A DNA stretch of 64,000 nt from Pyrrhosoma nymphula (lineage: Eukaryota > Arthropoda > Insecta > Odonata > Coenagrionidae), in contig OY754337.1 of assembly GCA_963573305.1 (NCBI GenBank), positions 72,079,094-72,143,093 of the forward strand, read 5' to 3'. The notes under the pieces were generated by a model. It was not told where the DNA came from. It was given only the letters and a program-made list of their open reading frames with translations, and made no database searches. A program made the translations under genes and the position numbers. Each line of letters begins with the position of its first letter. The stretch's first letter is position 1. Shown here in pieces: positions 44,673-55,446 of the stretch.

Positions 44673-44698
44673 TACCACAGTCTATATAGACTGTGGTA
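44673..44698. repeat. 26-bp perfect palindrome
   Basis: The arm TACCACAGTCTAT continues into its exact complement with no loop. Confidence 0.95.
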
Positions 44699-45187
44699 AT
44701 ACCCTCGGCAAAGGAGTGTGAGCCCGGAGATACAAGACACCAGCTAAGGAAGTAGATAATTTAATAAAAGGGGCTCTAACAGTGGTTTGAGTTTCCCTCT
44801 CATTATTTCCGAGTTGTGAAGAAAATGTCACAAAATTGATTCCTTGTGGGCATCTAAACGTACGTATCTCCTCCCTCGTTGAATAGCCAAACCCACCGAA
44901 GAAGCGCAGACTATAAATTCATTCATAAAAATGAATTTATACTTAATTAATAAGTATATTATGGTTTAGAGCCCATGATTCTTGTATTTGAGTTGGTTTG
45001 GCGGTTAGATTGCAAGGTTATTCCATATTAAATGATCCAATAAAAAATAAAATGGTTGCGTGAACATTTTTTTGTTATTTCTTTTTGCACGGGCATAAAA
45101 ATTATTTTTTTGCTCGGACATTATTTTTTTGCACGGGGGCGGACGTTCTGACAGTTAAAGGTGACCATTTTAAAAATTTTATTCCCC
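44699..45187. other. No recognised gene; short AT/GC repeats
   Basis: Around 45065-45145 the block TTTTTTTGCACGGGC recurs with variation three times. Otherwise nothing supported. Confidence 0.5.
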
Positions 45188-47878
45188 TCTTCATCTACAT
45201 CTACATACTAACCCGCAAGCCGCCTCAATGGGCGTGTGGCGGGGGGTGTTAGGACACCAGCCGTTTATATATAAAAAGGAAACGCTCAAATGAAATTACG
45301 CCTATCATTTATTATAAGTCCCTTATTGTTCGGGGGAAAAACGAATTTCCATACCTATCCGTTCGGCAAAATATCTCTCTTAATTTATCGTTTCTGTCGG
45401 ACCTGGAAATATAGTGGGGTTCTAATATGATGTTCTCCGTGTCGCTCTGAAAGATATCTATTCTCAATTGTTCAAGCAATCTAAGCCTATCGCGCAGCCT
45501 CCGAGTCTCTAGCGGCTCCCAGCCTAATTCGTTTAATCTGTGTAACGCTGTCTGTACGCCCGTAGCAGTTTTTGACGAATCGCGCAGCTTTCCTTTGTAT
45601 TTTATCAAGTTCCCGGACTAAGTCTTTCTGCGCCGGATCCCATATGCTCGCTGCATATTCAAGGTGTGGCCGGACGAGTGCGAAATAGCACCTCTCTTTT
45701 ACTTTTTCATCCGAAAATCTTCCCACAATACGCTTGACGAATCCTAGCTTCTTCAGAGCTCTGCCACAAATATTTCTTATATGTGCTCCCCACGATAGGT
45801 CCGAAGTTATCGTAACTCCTAGATACTTCACTTCATCTGTCGCCTTTATGTTAACACCATCCACAGCATAAATATGGGCATAGTTGGACGACCGCAAGAA
45901 ATGTACCGCCGTGCATTTGCTCAGATTAAGTTCGAGTCCCCACTCTTGGCTCCACACATGAACGTTGTTTAAATCCGATGACAGAGTTTCAAAGTCAGAG
46001 TGATCACTAATTTCACGATAGATGACAGCGTTGTCGGAAAATAAACGTATTTTACTGCTAATTCGAGAGCATAGATCACATATGTATATAATGAACAAAA
46101 GGGGGCCGATCACGCTTCCTTGCGGGACACCTTATGTCACTTTAACTACATCAGAGCTAATTCCGTCAAGAACTATTTTTTGCTTACGATCACTCAGAAA
46201 GTCGCGTGTCCAGTTTAATACTGTTTCGTTGAGGCCGCATGACTGTAATTTGTATAAAAGTTTGTTATGAGGTACCGTGTCGAAAGCTTTCTTAAAATCT
46301 AGAAATAGTGCGTCAACTTGTCTTTTCGATTCACCAGATTTGAGAACGTCATGAAGAAAGAGCGCGAGTTGTGTTTCGCATGATCTACCTTTCCGGAAGC
46401 CGTGCTGAGAGCCATGGAGGACGTTACGACTGTCCAGGAACGTCATGATATTGCTAACGACGATATGTTCAAGTATCTTGCCTATAATCGACGTTAATGA
46501 AATTGGTCGATAGTTCCCTGGGTCGTGTCTGTTTCCCTTTTTGAATATCGGTGTAACGTTTGCAATTTTCCAGTCTAATGGTATCTTTCCTTCAGACAAT
46601 GACTTCTTGAATATTATGTATAAGAACGGTGCGATCTGTGGCGCTAACTCCTTGAGGACACGCGCGGGTATTCCCTCCGGACCCGGAGATTTACTATTTT
46701 TTATCGACTGTAGCTGTTTAGTTATCCCATCGCGTTGAATAGTGATTTCTTTCATTGGTTCCTCAGGGAATGAAATTTCAAAATTTTATGCAGTATCGTC
46801 TGTAGTGTATACACTTTCGAAGTGGGAATTTAACGTGTTAGCTTTGTCAATATTTTCGGTGACAAGTTTGCCATCTTTATCAAATAACGAATCTACGGTT
46901 GAAGATTTTCCCTGAAGCTCTCTCGCATATGACCAAAAAGATTTCGGATTTTCTTCGAGTAATCCACCAAGTACTTTTTTCTTGAAATTTCGCAATGCAG
47001 TACGCATTGATTTCTTAGCTTTTGAGCGTTGCGCAGCGTAACTTTCTTTTGCTTCAAGTTCCTTCGATTTGTTACCTACCGTAGTGGACTTTTTGAGCAA
47101 GTTGTACAGTTTTCTTTGTCTCTTAAGGTCCCTCCTAACATCGTTGTTATACCAGCAAGGTTCTTTACTGTCGCATTTCAATTTTTGCGGAATATATTCG
47201 TTGATTCCCTGTCGTAGAATTTCTAAGAAATATTTACATGATTCATCTGTGCATTTATCCTCTGTTTTAGCTACGAAGTCCGTGTACGAATCATTAAGCA
47301 TCTCGTCAAATTTTACGAAGTTGCATTTATCAAATAAATAAATATTGCGTTTCGGTTTTACAGCTGACTCTATTTCAATTTTTAAGCTTGCAAAAATTAC
47401 TCTGTGATCACTTATGCCGTCAATAGTATCGAGTTGTTTTATCAACTTAGAATGGCTTACTGCAAAAAGGTCTAATATTTTATTTCCTCTCTTAGGCTTG
47501 TCAACTACTTGGGAAAGTGAGTGATTAGCAAGTGTGTTGAGTAAGATCTCGCTGATTTCCCTGTTCCTAGAATTCGGTTTTACAGTGTAAGAATCCCAAT
47601 TTATAGATGGAAGATTAAAATCTCCCCCAATAATTATTACACTTTTACTGTCTCTCACAGTAAATGCGGATATTTGATTTTCTAATTGGTAAATAACATC
47701 AATTTTGGAGTTTGGAGGTCTATAAAAAGAGCAAACATGTATACTCCTTTTGTTTCGTTGTTTAATTGTACACCACACGCTTTCTATTTCATTGTCAGTT
47801 ATTTCGTGGATTTGTGTTCCTGCGAGTCTTTTTTCAACTTGGCTTACGTGAAGTTTTGAGAAATTTAATGTTTATCAA
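45188..47878 (-). mobile_element. CR1/L2-like LINE, 5'-truncated, best-preserved copy
   Basis: Minus-strand order: endonuclease without its N-terminus, RT, C-terminal domain, 3' UTR with GGTGTCCTAACACCCCCCGC, and terminal CACACGCCCATTGAGGCGGC, TTGCGGGTTAGTATGTAGAT, GTAGATG. The 5' end at ~47870 is where the frame opens in mid-endonuclease, consistent with abortive reverse transcription. I found no convincing TSD. Confidence 0.9.
45309..47868 (-). pseudogene. LINE ORF2: endonuclease and reverse transcriptase, nearly intact
   Basis: The protein would nick target DNA and reverse-transcribe the LINE RNA. From ~47868 the frame reads SQVEKRLAGTQIHEITDNEI, HVCSFYRPPNS, the endonuclease motif IIIGGDFNLPSINWDS, and GISDHRVIFA with the catalytic Asp-His. 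A linker follows, with CWYNND and KSFWSYA. RT then shows NSKSPGPEGIPARVLKE, WKIANVTPIFKKGNR, NYRPISLTS, HGFRKGRSCETQL, motif A ALFLDFKKAFDTVPH, motif B GVPQGSVIGPLL, and LFSDNAVIY in place of the usual FADD. ASIWDPAQKDLVRELDKIQR ends the RT. Damage: TAA at 46786-46788, TAA at 46132-46134 (one change from Ser TCA in motif B), a frameshift near 45540-45550, and the mutated catalytic box. The frame after the shift ends with FFPRTIRDL. Confidence 0.93.
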
Positions 47879-48049
47879 ATCACTCGAAAAAAAGGGGAGG
47901 AATCAGGCTAGATGTTGTGGAATATGAACATAATAAGAAATATGACGATGCAATTTTCCACAGATAAAATTTTTAATCGACCTGGGTTTCGATGCATTGC
48001 ATCACCATCAGTTCAAAATCACTCGAACCGAATTTTGAGACGTGTCCCG
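47879..48049. other. Flank of LINE, no feature
   Basis: CAAATCACTCGA near the LINE 5' end recurs as CAAAATCACTCGAA near 48013; probably coincidence. Confidence 0.4.
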
Positions 48050-48140
48050 CGAGAAATCGTTAGCCTGGACTGGGATTCTAACTCAGATCACTCATTTTCG
48101 CGACTGTTGCTTTAACACACGGTGACAGCCTGGCATTTTA
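48045..48140 (-). mobile_element. SINE family C copy
   Basis: Complement: GCTGTCACCGTGTGTTAAAG, CAACAGTCGCG, then GTTAGAATCCCAGTCCAGGC, matching the B-box block of the copy at 24470-24605. Confidence 0.5.
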
Positions 48141-48199
48141 TGCATGGCATATCGTTACAATATTTTTTATGTCTTAAGCCCATCTGAAATTCAATTTGG

Positions 48200-48320
48200 A
48201 AGAGGTACCCCTAGGCAGCTTAAATGGATATAGTACTCGGTGCAAAGTTGAGGGATCTAGATTTGAACCCCAATCCAAGCGAATGATTGTTTTCACCGTT
48301 CATTTTAGTGCATTCGGGAT
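48200..48320 (+). mobile_element. SINE family C copy
   Basis: GCTTAAATGGATATAGTACT, GGTGCAAAGTTGAGG, ATTTGAACCCCAATCCAAGC and TGTTTTCACCGTTCATTTT follow the order of the other family-C copies. Confidence 0.5.
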
Positions 48321-49555
48321 CATCATAACATTTTAAACGTGCCAATTCAAGCAACATTAGAACGGCTTGCCTGGTCCTTAACCGTGTTCCTTCATAGACA
48401 AGTCGAACATTTTTTTAATGCTGTAAAATATGTTATATGCTTGGAAAAAGATAAAAAGAAAAAGGATGAAGCCAGACGGTCAACAGGGGGGTCAATCAAT
48501 CAAGCTGCTGAACTCGTCCACCTTTGCAATCAGAACCCATGCCAAACGAATGGGTTAACTCGATACTTTCTTTGCCCTATAGTTATGCTTATAATTTCGG
48601 TCAGTGTGGGTCCGAGGCTCGTAATTTCATTTTATTTGTAATTAAGTAGCGTTTTAAGGACTAAAGCTCGGCAGAAAAACAAAACATTTAAATCTTAAAT
48701 CAAATATTTTAGCAGTAAAATCTCTCTCAATCTGAGACCGTAAAAGTAAAATCTAGGTCAATGATTTTATTTAATCATTGCCTGAGTACGGGCCACTGGA
48801 TGCCTGACAAACAACTTTAATTTATCGTTCGTTCAATATTAAAAATCGGCTTATGAACACTTAAGAAAATACTCCAATATGCACGTTGTTTCACGATACT
48901 AATCGTGATATATTTCATGCGTTATCCAAAATGAACTTCGAAAAATATTATGTTTTGCGATTAGACAAATATTCAACTTCAAGACGTCTACAAATATTCA
49001 AACTGAAGACGTTAATTACAGATATTTCATTAAAGGTACCAGTCTTTACTGGAAACATAATTTTTCTTTGTCGGCAGAAATAACCACTCGTGAAATAGAG
49101 ATTACAGATTTAAGGCGCTTTGTCTCACGCATTCAATAATTACATATTGTTTTAATATCTCTCCTAAGTCCCTTTTTAGTAGAGCCAGAGAATAGTAGCA
49201 TGTAGTTGGTAACTATCAAAAGTGAAGATTCTACTTGTACCTACCAAGACAAATTTCTTGCAGACCTCTCGCGAAATAAAACAGAGTGAAAAGTATTCTT
49301 ATGTTTTTGACGCTCGTGTAACAGAGAAACATCAAAAAAAAATTATGGCAACTTAATATCAATAAATTAAATGGATAAAGAATCAAATATTGAACTAAAT
49401 GCTTCTATAATTTGGTTTCGAAATTAGAAGAATTACTGAGTTACTTAATACCAGCGAAGCTTTAAAGACCTCATTCATTTGATTATTATACCAGCTGGTT
49501 GAATGGTTTATGGACAGTCCTTATCCTAACATCACATTTTATGGTGCATACATCG
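48321..49555. other. No recognised feature
   Basis: AT-rich; a 100-codon frame at 48339-48641 has no motif. Confidence 0.45.
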
Positions 49556-50277
49556 TCCCTCGTCGCTTTCCCTCCTATAAATTACCCGTCATTAGATCCC
49601 TCTTAAATTCCTCATATCGTATACCTCTTTTTATTTGCTCCATAATATCTTCTTCAGCACTTCCCCAGTGCTCTCCCCTTTCTACATGGCCTTTCCTTCC
49701 AAAACTTCCTCCATACTTCCCTTCTGCTTTTTGCGAATATCCGCCACCAGCTTCCTGTCATCTCCAACCATATCCGATACCTCCTCGTTCGTCCTCTTCG
49801 CCACCAAGCGCACCCTCTCCATCCTCCTCCAAACCCACATCTCAAACGCCTCAAGTATTCGTATACCCTCCCTTTGCAATGACCCAGTTTCCGACCCATA
49901 TAGCGCCACGCTCTATATTAGAGTTTTTCTCAGCCTTTTCTTTGCGTCTCTTCTCAGATCCCCCTCATCAATTCTCTTCTATTGAAAATCCTTCATTAGC
50001 CAAGGCAATTCTGCATCTTATTTCCCTACCACTAAAGCCATTCTCCTCCAAAATACTACCTAGATAAGTAAAATTCTCGACCTACTCTATTTTGTACCCT
50101 ACCACACTTATATTCAGCCCCACCTTCTTACTTCCATAAATTCATATCACTTTTTTCTTCCTATGATTTATCATCATCCTATACCTTTTGCACTGCACCT
50201 CTAACGCATTCATCATTGACTTTAATCCCTTGGCCGACTGACAAACCGATGCTTGATCATCTGCAAATCTCACTCGG

Positions 50278-50757
50278 CTGTATTCATAGATTTCATGTTA
50301 AGGCTGGGGTTAAGAGGTTTATCTTAGTCCGGTCTATGTGTGGTGTAGAACGGAACTAAAACTTGGTATTTATAGCTTGAGCCGTGGGAGCCTCAGGGAC
50401 TAACTCAATCCGAGACTTGCCTACTGCGCTAGGATGGAACGCTTGGTAACATCGCTATTCGTCGAGTAGCAGGGTATTTCTCGGAATTATCACCTAGTTT
50501 TCAGCGTCTCGTTAGGAGTTGTGCGTTATCTACAAACCCTATCCCCTCATTTCTTCCTTATAGGCACTTCACACTGTTGCTTGCTTGCAGTATGCTTGCA
50601 GTAAGGTACGCGCAGTGTTAATATAAATAAAAATTAATATTGACCATGTAGTTATATTTAACCATTATTGTCTAAGTATACATTATTCTGGCATTCTACA
50701 GCACACAACGGACACACTTAAGTATCAATCTTAACATAGTGCTCTTTCGATTTTGCT
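50278..50757. other. Unrelated DNA replacing the RT core of LINE copy B
   Basis: Left junction after ATCTGCAAATCTCACTC, right junction before CAAGGATACCT. It contains no LINE match, a GTATGCTTGCAGTAAGG stretch with local duplication of TGCTTGCAGTA, and no terminal repeats that I could pair. It could be an unknown element coupled with deletion, or a recombination junction. Confidence 0.6.
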
Positions 50758-51079
50758 ATCAAGGATACCTGATCTGATACCTACTCTGTGGATGTCGTCT
50801 TCCCTTTCTATATCTAACGTACTGGCCCTTCCTTACCATAAAGCTCTTCATCATATTCCTTCAACTTCTCCTGGATCTCTTTTGGTTCTACGTTCAGCTT
50901 TCCAGTATTGTCTGTTATCGTTGCAATTCCCCTTCCCTAATTACAGCCCGTTAGTTTCTTTATTTTCCTTTATAATGCATCTGCTCTTCATTCTTTTTGA
51001 AATTCCTCTAAGGAGTCGATCTATTCTCTCCACCATGCCTCTCTAGCTTTCTTCATTTCTCTTCTTAGCCTGTTGTTTA

Positions 51080-52395
51080 AATCCCTGTATTTTTTCTTTC
51101 CTAGCTCTGAGTTTACACTCTTCCACTACCTTCTCTTCTGAATATCCATTATCATCTCTTTCGTAATCCACGGTTTTCTAATATCAGTTACACTTTTTAA
51201 GCCTACAGTTACTTTCGCTACTTCCATAATTCCTTTGATCATACTCCCTTCATCTTCCACTGATATTACTCCATGATCCACATCCATGATTTTATCAACT
51301 TGCTCTCAATACTTCTTCCCCATTGTCCCAGTTAATGCCTCCATAATCCACTTTCGTACCCTCCTTCCCCTTCTTATCTTTTTGAGTTTCACTGAGCATT
51401 TCATGACTTGTCTGAGACTGTATCAGCCCCTTGACAGGTACGTGAGTTTTTAAAACTATCCTATCTGGAACCTATCTATCTCCCGGCTTCATCCGAGATT
51501 ACCTACGTCGAGGATGATGCCTCAACCATGTATTTGTGCACACAAGATTATTTCTCCGGCGAAACTCCACAGCTTTCTCGCCTCGGTCATTTGTCCTTCC
51601 TAGGCCATCATCGCCCACCTCCCACCCATCTCTTCCTCCACCTACCACCGCGTTCCAATCCCCCATTACTACCAAGTGCTTACTCCCCGGTATCCTACCA
51701 ATTATTTCCTCCAGCTGATCTTATACACCATCTACTTCTTCCTGTCTATGATTTGAAGCAGGCATATAAATCTGGATTATAAACAATTTCGTTGAATCTG
51801 CCTTTGCTTAACGGCTATTATTCTATTACTCACCTGCTCTTCATAGATCACTTTTTTACCAAGTTTCCTGTTCATTGCGAATGCAACCTCGCGCTGGCTT
51901 TCATTCCTTCTGCTATATATCACTCTGGAGCCATAACTCTAGTAATCTCCACTATCATTCCGCCTTACTTCGACCAGACCCATGATATCAGATATGGCTG
52001 AAGGCGTCACTTTGTGGAACAGCGTAATATTCATAGTAACCAATACAAATATACTTTGTCTACTATTCTACCAGATTGTTTTCTACCTTGATAATGGCAT
52101 AAGTAGTCGAAACCTGCGTCGGTTCAGTTAAAATTGTGTGGAATTCACAAAGTATATTTTTATTGGTTACCATGAACAGACCCATGATGTCTTCACCCAC
52201 CTTCTCCATTTCTTGCTTTAAATTCTCTAAATTTCCCACCATTAGCATAGTCCTAACAATCCACGTGCATATTCTGATTGCTGCATTCACCTTCTGTATC
52301 TTCTTTTCCTCTGCTGCTGCATTTTCCTCTACTTCTAAGTGAGAATTTCGTATGATGACGACCGCAGGGGCCCTGCTTCTACCTCTGCTGGGCAA
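51080..52395 (-). pseudogene. LINE copy B endonuclease region
   Basis: The N-terminal fragment (52395-52180) reads APAVVIIRNSHLEVEENAAA, ICTWIVRTM, LENLKQEMEKVGEDIMGL and is then broken by the 190-bp insertion. Beyond it the frame resumes in pieces. Near 51675-51625 the catalytic segment VVMGDWNAVVGGGRDGWE is legible, with GD.N intact, followed by FRRRN-type residues. The SDH region near 51420-51390 is eroded. Relative to copy A this copy keeps the D-W-N motif better but has lost most of its RT. The frames are broken by many indels and the locus is non-functional. Confidence 0.8.
51987..52176. mobile_element. 190-bp insertion with 12-bp TSD and internal inverted repeats
   Basis: CAGACCCATGAT occurs at 51975-51986 and 52177-52188; copy A has one such site and no insert. 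Inside, 52032-52059 and 52147-52174 are 28-bp inverted repeats with two mismatches. Between them, ATAATGGCATAAGTAGTCGA AACCTGCGTCGG (52091-52121, written in two blocks) resembles PLE terminal repeats with a hammerhead-like GTCGAAAC. PLE relationship is inferred. Confidence 0.75.
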
Positions 52396-52628
52396 TGGGT
52401 CGAGTCCTGAAGTTACCAGGACTCATTTTCGTATAAGAACAGTCCATAATTTCAATTTTTTTAAATTGAGATGATATGCCGTGGCCTTACTCAGTTTTAA
52501 CGTGACACCATCGCGTGAGAGGCCGCCTCACTGGGGTCAGACGCATTGGTAGACGCATTGATCCCGCCAGTTCAGATCTAGGGGTCATCGGAGAACACAA
52601 GTGCTTTCACCACGGAAAGGTTTAGTTC

Positions 52629-53122
52629 TTCATCAAGCTATTTTTATATTTTTTTCGGTGAATGGGAAAGCAAAGAAAATCGGCCTACAAGCTAAGCACC
52701 TCGACCCCATCTGAAAAACCAGTGAACATTGGTGGAAGAGGAAGAAAAGTTGCAAAAGAAAATCAAGCGGCGGTGTAGTAGGCGGGCGGAGCAACAACTA
52801 TCGGAAGGGAATAAGGTTCTGATGGCCGTACTAGGAGGCTGAATTCTGGGAAAGAAAGGAAGAAAGAAGAGTAGGAATGACATTTTGAATGCTGACTTGG
52901 TGTAACGGTCTGTTTGCAATTTTCCATTCAGTTTTGGTTTTAATTAGCATTTCGATGTCTTGCTACTAGTGTCATCATAGACTCTGTGTGTATTGGTTAG
53001 TCCAGTGGTGCCAGGGGTGAGTTCAGCTTATAAAGAGTGATGAGGCTTAGAGTTTAAAACGAGTATTTACTATAAAAAAACTGCGGAAAGTTATAATCAG
53101 GCTGCATATACGCTCTGTTATA
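52629..53122. other. No recognised feature
   Basis: Purine-rich stretch at 52720-52880; nothing supported. Confidence 0.45.
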
Positions 53123-53151
53123 GGCTAGCGGGGTAGTACACCCCGCTAGCC
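53123..53151. repeat. Perfect 11-bp-arm hairpin
   Basis: GGCTAGCGGGG, 7-nt loop, CCCCGCTAGCC, at the 3' boundary of the LINE copy that follows. Confidence 0.93.
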
Positions 53152-53949
53152 ACAGCAGAGGGTTATGACAGGGGGGGTTAGGACACCAGGTATGAAAGGG
53201 ACGGGAATAGAGAAATTGAGGGAGGAGAGGTTAGAGATGAATTTCATGTTGAATGTGTTTCTTATGCTAGAGTCACTCAATTTTTTCATGATATCTAATA
53301 ATACGATGAAATAGGGAGTTTTATAAATCAGTTCGGCAGTGTATCTTTCTTATTTTGTTACTTTTATCAGTTCTAGAGATATAGCGTGGGATCAAAATAA
53401 TAACCTCCTTGTCGTATTGAACTCACCTAATCTGAGCTTTTCAAGTAACCTAAGCCTAGTGTGTAGCCTCTGAGTCTCGATCGGCTCCCAACCTAGTCCT
53501 TCCATCAGCTGTGTAACTCTTTCTATTTGCTCGTAGCAGTTTTTAGCGAAGCGTAAACCTTTGAACTTTATTTGCTTCGCGAATTAATTATTTTCTGTGT
53601 AGGGTCCCAAATGTTCGCGGCGTATTAGAGGTGTAGCCTAACCAGAGCATAGTAGCACCTCTCTATCACCTTTGCATTGGATAAACTTCCTAATATTCGC
53701 ATGATTATTCCTAGTTTCTTTAATGCGGCGCCGAAAATATATCGTGTGTGTTTTCCTCACGCTAGGTCTGAAGTGAAGTTAATTCCCAGGTATTTGGCAT
53801 CATCTGATTCCTTTACGTTTATCCCTCCCACTTTAGATGTATCGTTCGTGTGATTCTTTTGTATAAAGTGTACTGCAGGGCATTTATTAAGGCCAAGTCG
53901 AGCCCCCACTCAAGACACCAAGATTTAACGTAGTTAAGGGCCGATGAGA

Positions 53950-54510
53950 TAAGAGCCAGAAATAAAAAACAGGTTAAACCTCGCCAGCATGCATGCAACC
54001 GAATTCTATCTTCTAAATCCCTGTCACGCAAAACAAAAATTAGACTTTATAAAACAATAATATCCCCAGTACTACTCTACGGATCCGAAACATGGAGGCT
54101 GTCAAAGAAGGATGAGAAAAAACTAGTAGTGTTCGAGAATAAGATATTGCGGAAAAGCTATAGGCCCACGTACGAAGAAGGACAATGGAGAAAAAAACAC
54201 AATAGAGAAATCAGGAATCTATGCATACATCCAGACATAACAAGTGAAATAAAGTCCAGAAGAATCAGGTGGGCTGGACATATTCTAAGGAAAGAGGAGG
54301 GATGTCTGCTGAAGGAGCTACTACATGGGATTCCTGAAGGAAGAAGACCCCGCGGAAGAACACGTTTAAGATGGTGGGACCTAGTGAGGACGGATATGCA
54401 AAATATCGTAGCAACGGAAAGAGAGGCAGAAAATCGATCCAGGTGGAGGGGATTTGTTGATGCGGGTAATTATCGCCTAAGATATAGATGGCCCTGGGAG
54501 TAAGAATAAG
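53950..54510 (+). mobile_element. 5'-truncated LINE inserted in the CR1/L2-like LINE
   Basis: TAAGGGCCGATGAGA (53935-53949) and TAAGGTCCGATGAGA (54511-54525) are a 15-bp TSD with one mismatch; the host LINE is collinear across it. The insert is the 3' 561 bp of a different LINE, ending GAGTAAGAATAAG after its stop codon. Confidence 0.9.
53952..54503 (+). pseudogene. LINE RT C-terminal domain, intact frame
   Basis: One uninterrupted frame of ~183 codons: RKTKIRLYKTIISPVLLYGS, ETWRLSKKDEKKLVVFENKI, a basic stretch, RRIRWAGHILRKEEGCLLKE and PEGRRPRGRTRLRWWDLVRT, ending RYRWPWE and TAA. This is the region after the RT palm and thumb in RTE-like and related LINEs, and it is a different family from the C-terminus at 900-1300 (RWYGHV...GRRRRGRPRKIW). 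With no start or RT core it is non-functional, but the absence of stops suggests that this insertion is among the younger ones in the window. Confidence 0.85.
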
Positions 54511-54713
54511 TAAGGTCCGATGAGAGAGCTTCTAAGTCAGCATTTGTGCCAATGTCTCGGTAGATGACAGCATCGTTTGTAAAACAATGTAATTTTGATA
54601 CTTACCCCAAAGTAAATGCCGTTTACATAACTGAGGAATTAGAGGGTGCCAATCACGCTTCCCAGCTGGTCGCCGAATGTCACTTGAACCATGTTAGAAC
54701 TGACGCCGTCAGA

Positions 54714-55446
54714 TCAAGGCTCTTTTACTTCCATTAAAAATGGAATATTTCTTCTGAATCCTTTCAAATAATTTTTGGGTGACATCATGAGAGTCAGAAA
54801 GTTTTCTGAACTCAAGAGTGAGACTTAGCGATGAATTGGTGCGACTCTATTCAGGGTAATGAGAGTGTAGCAGTGATACATCACAAACCTATCCTGATGG
54901 GTTATTATGTTACTTTTCAGACCGGAACCTAAAAATAAATTCGGTTATCAAAGAATGGGATTATGGAAATTTGGGCGGAAACGCTGGCAAATATATCGAC
55001 AGGAAGTTCATTGTATTTACACGGTGCGGATATTCCACTTGACTGTGACATAGATCTCGGTTTAAAACCAAGAGACGATCGGGACTAAAGTTTTATAATA
55101 AGCCCCCTGCCTAACTGAACACCAAATAATAACTGCACACATCTCTGACGGAGGGAGGGGGTAAGGAGGCTGGGAATGTAGGATGTGTCCGGGTGGAACA
55201 TTGGATGACATTAGGAGGGGAAGAGAAAACTTGTAGGGGAGGAGATGGAACTCGCTGCTGAAGCTTGGCTTTGCGGCTGAGTGGGTCATGGAAGTACATG
55301 CACTACGTCCTTGCCAAGTGCTTCCGACCTAGTGGTTGGCAAATGGGCACACTTTGATTGTTTTCCCACGATTTACAGCGAACTGGCCTATTGCGCGGGA
55401 ACTGGATGCAGGATCACTTTTACGGGAGTTTACTACAAGACTTTCG
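54714..55446. other. No recognised feature
   Basis: Minus-strand frames at 55062-55299 are low in complexity (Pro/Ser-rich) without a motif. Confidence 0.45.

Larger units (their letters stand above)
49556..52628 (-). mobile_element. RTE-like LINE, copy B, rearranged
   Basis: Collinear with copy A (3083-6425) on the minus strand, but with three differences. The RT core corresponding to copy A ~3893-4588 is missing. About 480 bp of unrelated DNA sits in its place (50278-50757). A 190-bp insertion interrupts the endonuclease start (51987-52176). Conserved pieces include the C-terminus (ALYGSETGSL, EAFEMWVWRRMERV, KRTNEEVSDMVGDDRKLV) at 49909-49690 and the 5' block CTAGGGGTCATCG. Confidence 0.88.
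53155..54713 (-). mobile_element. CR1/L2-like LINE fragment, split by a nested LINE
   Basis: Collinear with 45240-46170 of the better copy. Matches include the 3' UTR GGTTAGGACACCAG block; AGTAACCTAAGCCTAG, AGCCTCTGAGTCTC, ATCGGCTCCCAACCTAG (LGWEP region); WCLEWGLDL; and beyond the nested insertion FTNDAVIYRDIGT (FADD box mutated) and VSSNMVQVTFGDQLGSVIG (motif B region). It is truncated near 54713 and frameshifted throughout. Confidence 0.85.

Noticed and set aside
47876..48026. CAAATCACTCGA repeat as LINE TSD
   Set aside because: Both copies lie on the same side of the element, so they cannot be a TSD.
49510..50067. 185-codon plus-strand ORF rich in Pro and Ser
   Set aside because: It is the antisense of the RTE-like LINE C-terminus (copy B), whose minus frames carry the recognisable motifs.
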